From an uncultured Methylocystaceae bacterium (GTDB lineage: Bacteria; Pseudomonadota; Alphaproteobacteria; Rhizobiales; Beijerinckiaceae), in contig CAMFKC010000060.1 of the NCBI GenBank assembly GCA_945956975.1, forward strand, positions 1 through 8,887: DNA of 8,887 nt. Reading direction: 5' to 3'. Of the stretch, positions 6,272-8,887 are shown one piece after another. The translations under genes and the position numbers were made by a program. The notes below the pieces were generated by a model, which made no database searches, was not told the DNA's origin, and saw nothing but the letters and a program-made list of their open reading frames with translations. Position 1 is the stretch's first letter, and each line of letters begins with the position of its first letter.

Positions 6272-6691
6272 ATGAGCGAAACCGCAGACGACTGGACCGA
6301 CAGCAGCGCGCCGACGCTCGCTGATTTCGAGGACATGGCGCAGACCGCGTTCGACGCCCTGCCCGCGCGCTTCCGCAATCTCTGCGCAGGCGTCGTCATC
6401 CGGATCGACGACTGGCCCGACGATGAGACGCTCGACGAGATGAAATGCGAGAGCGACTACGACCTGCTCGGCCTGTTCCGCGGCCGTGGCCTCGCGCAAG
6501 GCGACGTTCTCGCGCACACGGGCCAGCAGCCCAACATGGTCTGGCTCTACCGACGCCCGATCCTCGACTACTGGGCCGACGGCGAGGATACGATCGGCGC
6601 CATCATCCGCCACGTGCTCGTGCACGAGATCGGCCACCATTTCGGGCTGAGCGACGACGACATGGAGCGGATCGAGCGCGAGGCGGAGTAA
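6272..6691 (+). CDS. zincin-fold metallopeptidase family protein
   Basis: This is a 139-aa cytoplasmic protein of the possible-metallopeptidase family with a minimal zincin fold (Zincin_1 / DUF1025 type, widespread in alphaproteobacteria and actinobacteria). The zinc-binding HEIGHH (HExxH at residues 118-122) sits in the C-terminal stretch RHVLVHEIGHHFGLSDDDMERIE. The preceding YRRPILDYWADGEDTIGAIIRH helix and the MVWLYRRP strand are characteristic of the family. The third zinc ligand and the substrate are not established for this family, so peptidase activity is an inference. I chose the ATG encoding MSETADD. The open frame reaches back to a TTG at 6170, but those residues are Arg-rich and overlap the region opposite the neighbour's upstream sequence. 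The stop lies one base from the stop of the convergent MaoC gene. Confidence 0.9.
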   Translation: MSETADDWTDSSAPTLADFEDMAQTAFDALPARFRNLCAGVVIRIDDWPDDETLDEMKCESDYDLLGLFRGRGLAQGDVLAHTGQQPNMVWLYRRPILDYWADGEDTIGAIIRHVLVHEIGHHFGLSDDDMERIEREAE

Positions 6692-6692
6692 C

Positions 6693-7178
6693 CTACCCGC
6701 GCTTCTTCACGAGATATTTGTGCGCGCCGTCGAGCACGAGCTCGCGCTTCTGGTTGTGCACGGTCGCGCGCATCGTGATCACGCCGGTCGAGCGCTGCTC
6801 CTTCAACTCGGTGATCTCCAGCGCGGGATAGAGCGTGTCGCCCTCGATGACGCCGGCGAGGAAGCGGCTCGACTGCTCGAGGAAGGCGACGAGCGAATCC
6901 GAAACCTCGTGGGGAAATTGCCCGGCGCCGGCGGCGGTGAAGCACACGACCTGAAGCCCGTGCGCGAGCAGGCCGGCGTAGCCACGCCTGCGGCAATATT
7001 CGACATCGTAATGGATCGGATGATTGTCGCCGGACACGAGCTGGAAGGCGGCGAAATTGGCCGCGTTCACCGTCCGACTCGGCAGAACGTAGCGCTCGCC
7101 GACGCGGAAATCCTCGAACCAGCGCTGCTTCGCGCAAAGGTGCGCAGTGGGGTCGAAGGTTGCATCGGCCTGGCTCAT
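6693..7178 (-). CDS. MaoC family dehydratase (hot-dog fold hydratase)
   Basis: This is a 161-aa protein of the MaoC / R-specific enoyl-CoA hydratase family with a single hot-dog domain. The hydratase signature is present: FQLVSGDNHPIHYD at 45-58, with the expected catalytic Asp51 and His56, and LLAHGL at 70-75, the conserved loop that follows. The first strand after FEDFRVGERYVLPSRTV is also typical. Members hydrate trans-2-enoyl-CoA or related acyl-CoA esters in the cytoplasm. The actual acyl substrate cannot be read from this sequence, and there is no neighbouring beta-oxidation or PHA gene to help. I chose ATG 7178 (MSQADATFDP), preceded by the purine-rich GAGAGAAAAG. An ATG ten codons upstream (7208) is possible but gives a charged, non-conserved extension. 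It meets the zincin gene tail to tail. Confidence 0.9.
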   Translation of the reverse strand: MSQADATFDPTAHLCAKQRWFEDFRVGERYVLPSRTVNAANFAAFQLVSGDNHPIHYDVEYCRRRGYAGLLAHGLQVVCFTAAGAGQFPHEVSDSLVAFLEQSSRFLAGVIEGDTLYPALEITELKEQRSTGVITMRATVHNQKRELVLDGAHKYLVKKRG

Positions 7179-7251
7179 GTCGTCTTTTCTCTCGCGCGTT
7201 TTTGACATCGTGAGAGGCAGGCGCGATCGGGTCAAATGCCGTTTGCTCGGG

Positions 7252-7289
7252 CCGTCATTGCGAGGAGCGCAGCGACGAAGCAATGACGG
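7252..7289. repeat. REP-like dispersed inverted repeat upstream of leuD
   Basis: CCGTCATTGC (7252-7261) pairs perfectly with GCAATGACGG (7280-7289) across an 18-nt loop that contains GAGGAGCGCAGCGACGAA. The GTCATTGCGAGGAGCGCAGCGACGAAGCAAT pattern, split here as GTCATTGCGAGG and AGCGCAGCGACGAAGCAAT, is one I recall as a widespread intergenic repeat in alphaproteobacterial genomes. It lies 90 nt before the leuD start, in the gap between divergent MaoC and leuD. It could stabilise or insulate transcripts. Confidence 0.75.
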
Positions 7290-7379
7290 GATGGCGCCGC
7301 GCCGCCATCGGCTCGGTTTGCGCGCCCCGCCCCCATTTGCTAACACCCCTGCCAAACAGCGCTGCCGAAGGCCATTGCG

Positions 7380-7985
7380 ATGGAAAAGTTCACGAAACTC
7401 ACGGGCGTCGCCGCCCCCATGCCGATCGTCAACATCGACACCGACATGATCATTCCGAAGCAGTACCTGAAGACGATCGCCCGCACGGGCCTCGGCAAGG
7501 GCCTGTTTTCGGAGATGCGCTACAAGGAGGACGGCACGGAGAACCCGGATTTCGTTCTCAACAAGCCGGCCTATCGCAACGCGCAGATCATCGTCGCGGA
7601 AGACAATTTCGGCTGCGGCTCCTCGCGCGAACATGCGCCCTGGGCCCTGCTCGACTACGGCGTCCGCTGCGTGATCTCGACCAGCTTCGCCGATATTTTC
7701 TACAACAATTGCTTCAAGAACGGCATCCTGCCGATCAAGGTCTCCAAGGAAGACCTCGCCAAGCTGATGGACGATGCCGAGCGCGGCGCGAACGCCACGC
7801 TGACGGTCGATCTGGAAGCGCAGGAGATCCGCGGCCCTGACGGCGGCGTGGTGAAGTTCGACATCGACGCCTTCCGCAAGCACTGCCTGATGGAAGGCCT
7901 CGACGACATCGGCCTGACGATGGTCAAGGCCGACAAGATCGCCTCTTTCGAGCAGAAGGACGCGAGCGCCCGTCCCTGGGCCTGA
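7380..7985 (+). CDS. leuD: 3-isopropylmalate dehydratase small subunit
   Basis: LeuD is the small subunit of isopropylmalate isomerase. It pairs with LeuC to form the active site for the 2- to 3-isopropylmalate conversion in leucine synthesis. The 201-aa length is normal for the family. The N-terminal NIDTDMIIPKQYL (18-30) and the substrate-recognition segment DNFGCGSSREHAPWAL (75-90) are both intact, as is ISTSFADIFYNNCFKNGILPI. The start at ATG 7380 follows GAAGG at 7367-7371 with good spacing. It has its own upstream region with a REP-like repeat and is not in an operon with leuC. The DJ-1/PfpI gene follows 72 nt later on the same strand and may be co-transcribed, with a hairpin in the gap. 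Confidence 0.97.
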   Translation: MEKFTKLTGVAAPMPIVNIDTDMIIPKQYLKTIARTGLGKGLFSEMRYKEDGTENPDFVLNKPAYRNAQIIVAEDNFGCGSSREHAPWALLDYGVRCVISTSFADIFYNNCFKNGILPIKVSKEDLAKLMDDAERGANATLTVDLEAQEIRGPDGGVVKFDIDAFRKHCLMEGLDDIGLTMVKADKIASFEQKDASARPWA

Positions 7986-8019
7986 GCCGGCGCACCCGGA
8001 ACGATTCACGCCTCCCGGC

Positions 8020-8044
8020 ATTGATGGGGCTTACCCCCATCAAT
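8020..8044 (+). promoter_or_regulatory. perfect 10-bp hairpin between leuD and the DJ-1/PfpI gene
   Basis: ATTGATGGGG (8020-8029) pairs with CCCCATCAAT (8035-8044) around the 5-nt loop CTTAC. The stem ends 13 nt before the ATG of the next gene and just before its GGAGAGA ribosome-binding site. There is no T-run, so it is not a standard terminator. It may set the differential expression of the two genes by RNA processing or by partial attenuation. Confidence 0.5.
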
Positions 8045-8057
8045 TGCGGAGAGAGAC

Positions 8058-8618
8058 ATGGATATTTCCGGCAAGAAGATCGCGATCCTCGCCACCAACG
8101 GCTTTGAGCAGTCCGAACTCGAAGTCCCGCGCGACCGCCTGAAGGCCGCCGGCGCGACAGTCGAGGTGATTTCGCTGGAGAGCGGCGAGATCAAGGGCTG
8201 GGACAAGAAGGACTGGGGCCGCCCGGTCAAGGTCGACAAGACGCTCGATCAGGCCAAGGCCGGCGACTACGACGCGCTTGTGCTGCCCGGCGGGCAGATG
8301 AACCCCGACCTGCTGCGCGTCGAGCCCAAGGCGCTGAAATTCATCAAGGACGTGTTCGACGCGAAGAAGCCGCTGGCGGCCGTTTGCCACGCGCCTTGGC
8401 TGCTGATCGAGACCGGCATCGCCAAGGGGCGCCGCATGACCTCCTACAAGTCGATCAAGTCGGACGTCATGAACGCCGGCGCGAAATGGGAGGACTCCGA
8501 GGTCGTCGTCGACCAGGGGATCATCACCTCGCGCAACCCCGGCGATCTCGAGGCCTTCAGCGCCAAGATCATCGAGGAAGTGCAGGAAGGCCGCCACGAA
8601 ATGCGCAAGAGCGCGTGA
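8058..8618 (+). CDS. DJ-1/PfpI family protein (type 1 glutamine amidotransferase-like; YhbO/YajL-like)
   Basis: This is a 186-aa cytoplasmic protein of the DJ-1/PfpI superfamily, in the subgroup with PfpI and E. coli YhbO. The nucleophile elbow AVCHAPWLL places the catalytic cysteine at Cys110, next to His111. The conserved acidic partner is in NGFEQSEL (Glu20), and LPGGQMNPDLLR (76-87) is the family's oxyanion-side loop. The C-terminal SRNPGDLEAFSAKIIEEV is also characteristic. Members are described as stress-protective proteins, variously as proteases, chaperones or glyoxalase/deglycase-like enzymes. Which activity applies here cannot be told. The start at ATG 8058 follows a strong ribosome-binding site, GGAGAGA. 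It lies directly downstream of leuD. Downstream are a C/G-rich inverted repeat and a terminator shared with acs. Confidence 0.93.
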   Translation: MDISGKKIAILATNGFEQSELEVPRDRLKAAGATVEVISLESGEIKGWDKKDWGRPVKVDKTLDQAKAGDYDALVLPGGQMNPDLLRVEPKALKFIKDVFDAKKPLAAVCHAPWLLIETGIAKGRRMTSYKSIKSDVMNAGAKWEDSEVVVDQGIITSRNPGDLEAFSAKIIEEVQEGRHEMRKSA

Positions 8619-8645
8619 GCGCGGCACATGCTTGTAGCGGCTTGA

Positions 8646-8692
8646 CCCCTCCCTTTCCCTCCCCCGCTGCGCGGGAGAGGGCCGGGGAGGGG
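8646..8692. repeat. C/G-rich imperfect inverted repeat
   Basis: Two nested arms form a long potential stem. CCCCTCCC (8646-8653) pairs with GGGAGGGG (8685-8692). CCCTCCCCCGC (8657-8667) pairs with GCGGGAGAGGG (8671-8681) with one mismatch, around a 3-nt loop. The left half is nearly pure pyrimidine and the right half nearly pure purine. Elements of this make-up are, as I recall, dispersed in intergenic regions of many GC-rich proteobacteria. It lies between convergent genes. Confidence 0.6.
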
Positions 8693-8708
8693 GCCGCGCG
8701 ACAACGAA

Positions 8709-8740
8709 AAACCCCGCGACGCTCGCGCGCCGCGGGGTTT
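8709..8740. terminator. bidirectional intrinsic terminator between the DJ-1/PfpI gene and acs
   Basis: AAACCCCGCG (8709-8718) and CGCGGGGTTT (8731-8740) are perfect complements around a 12-nt loop. The A-run at 8707-8711 supplies the U-tract for the minus strand (acs), and TTTGTGTTT supplies one for the plus strand. It fits the ends of both convergent genes. Confidence 0.85.
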
Positions 8741-8757
8741 GTGTTTGAAATGGAAGA

Positions 8758-8887
8758 TCACCGATTGGCGATCAGATCGTCCACCACGGTCGGATCGGCC
8801 AGCGTCGAGGTATCGCCCAGCGAGCCGAACTCGTTCTCGGCGATCTTGCGCAGGATCCGGCGCATGATCTTGCCCGAGCGCGTCTTT
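8758..8887 (-). CDS. acsA: acetyl-CoA synthetase, C-terminal 42 residues (runs off the window)
   Basis: The minus strand reads KTRSGKIMRRILRKIAENEF, then GSLGDTSTLADPTVVDDLIANR and TGA at 8760-8758. This is the extreme C-terminus of AMP-forming acetyl-CoA synthetase. The enzyme activates acetate to acetyl-CoA via acetyl-AMP in the cytoplasm. The SGK lysine is the conserved catalytic lysine of the mobile C-terminal domain, which in other bacteria is inactivated by reversible acetylation (Pat/CobB-type). The motif and the surrounding RRILRKIA are intact here. The DTSTLADP-VVDDLI ending is characteristic of Acs rather than of propionyl-CoA or acyl-CoA synthetases. The rest of the gene lies beyond the right edge. 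A bidirectional terminator follows the stop. Confidence 0.92.
   Translation of the reverse strand, partial: KTRSGKIMRRILRKIAENEFGSLGDTSTLADPTVVDDLIANR

Noticed and set aside
7179..8021. Long N-terminal extension of the MaoC frame on the minus strand
   Set aside because: It runs antisense through leuD and the REP-like repeat and has no homology-like features. The single hot-dog domain is complete from 7178.

Overview
The window looks like high-GC alphaproteobacterial chromosome, most likely Hyphomicrobiales (Rhizobiales). The signs are the GC-rich codon use (a hand-counted stretch inside the heparinase gene, 1381-1440, is 48/60 G+C), a cytoplasmic-type heparinase II/III-like protein next to rsmB, the zincin-type metallopeptidase, and a REP-like element of the kind common in this group. 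I cannot assign a genus from sequence alone.

Layout. (1) Positions 2-2466, plus strand: the 3' part of rsmB (16S rRNA m5C methyltransferase), then a heparinase II/III-like gene. (2) Positions 2467 to about 3710: a conspicuously AT-richer stretch (2521-2580 is about 33% G+C by hand count) holding two minus-strand genes of unknown function, a 68-aa protein followed 26 nt later by a 201-aa protein. Upstream of them is a gene-poor region with a strong minus-strand intrinsic terminator that serves no visible gene. This is the accessory-looking part of the window. (3) Positions 3786-8618: leucine biosynthesis and assorted housekeeping genes. leuC and leuD (the two subunits of isopropylmalate isomerase) are separated by 2.2 kb that holds four unrelated genes. 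These are a secreted His/Met/Arg-rich small protein (minus), a pyridoxamine-phosphate-oxidase-fold stress protein (minus), a zincin metallopeptidase (plus) and a MaoC-type hydratase (minus). leuD is followed by a DJ-1/PfpI-family gene. (4) Positions 8758-8887: the last 42 codons of acetyl-CoA synthetase (minus strand), facing the DJ-1/PfpI gene across a C/G-rich inverted repeat and a bidirectional terminator.

Functionally, only leuC and leuD clearly belong together. The other core genes are independent housekeeping functions. The two items most worth following up are the low-GC two-gene cassette of unknown function with its orphan terminator, and the exported protein whose last 39 residues are only His, Met and Arg. 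I saw no CRISPR array, rRNA, tRNA, transposase or integrase.
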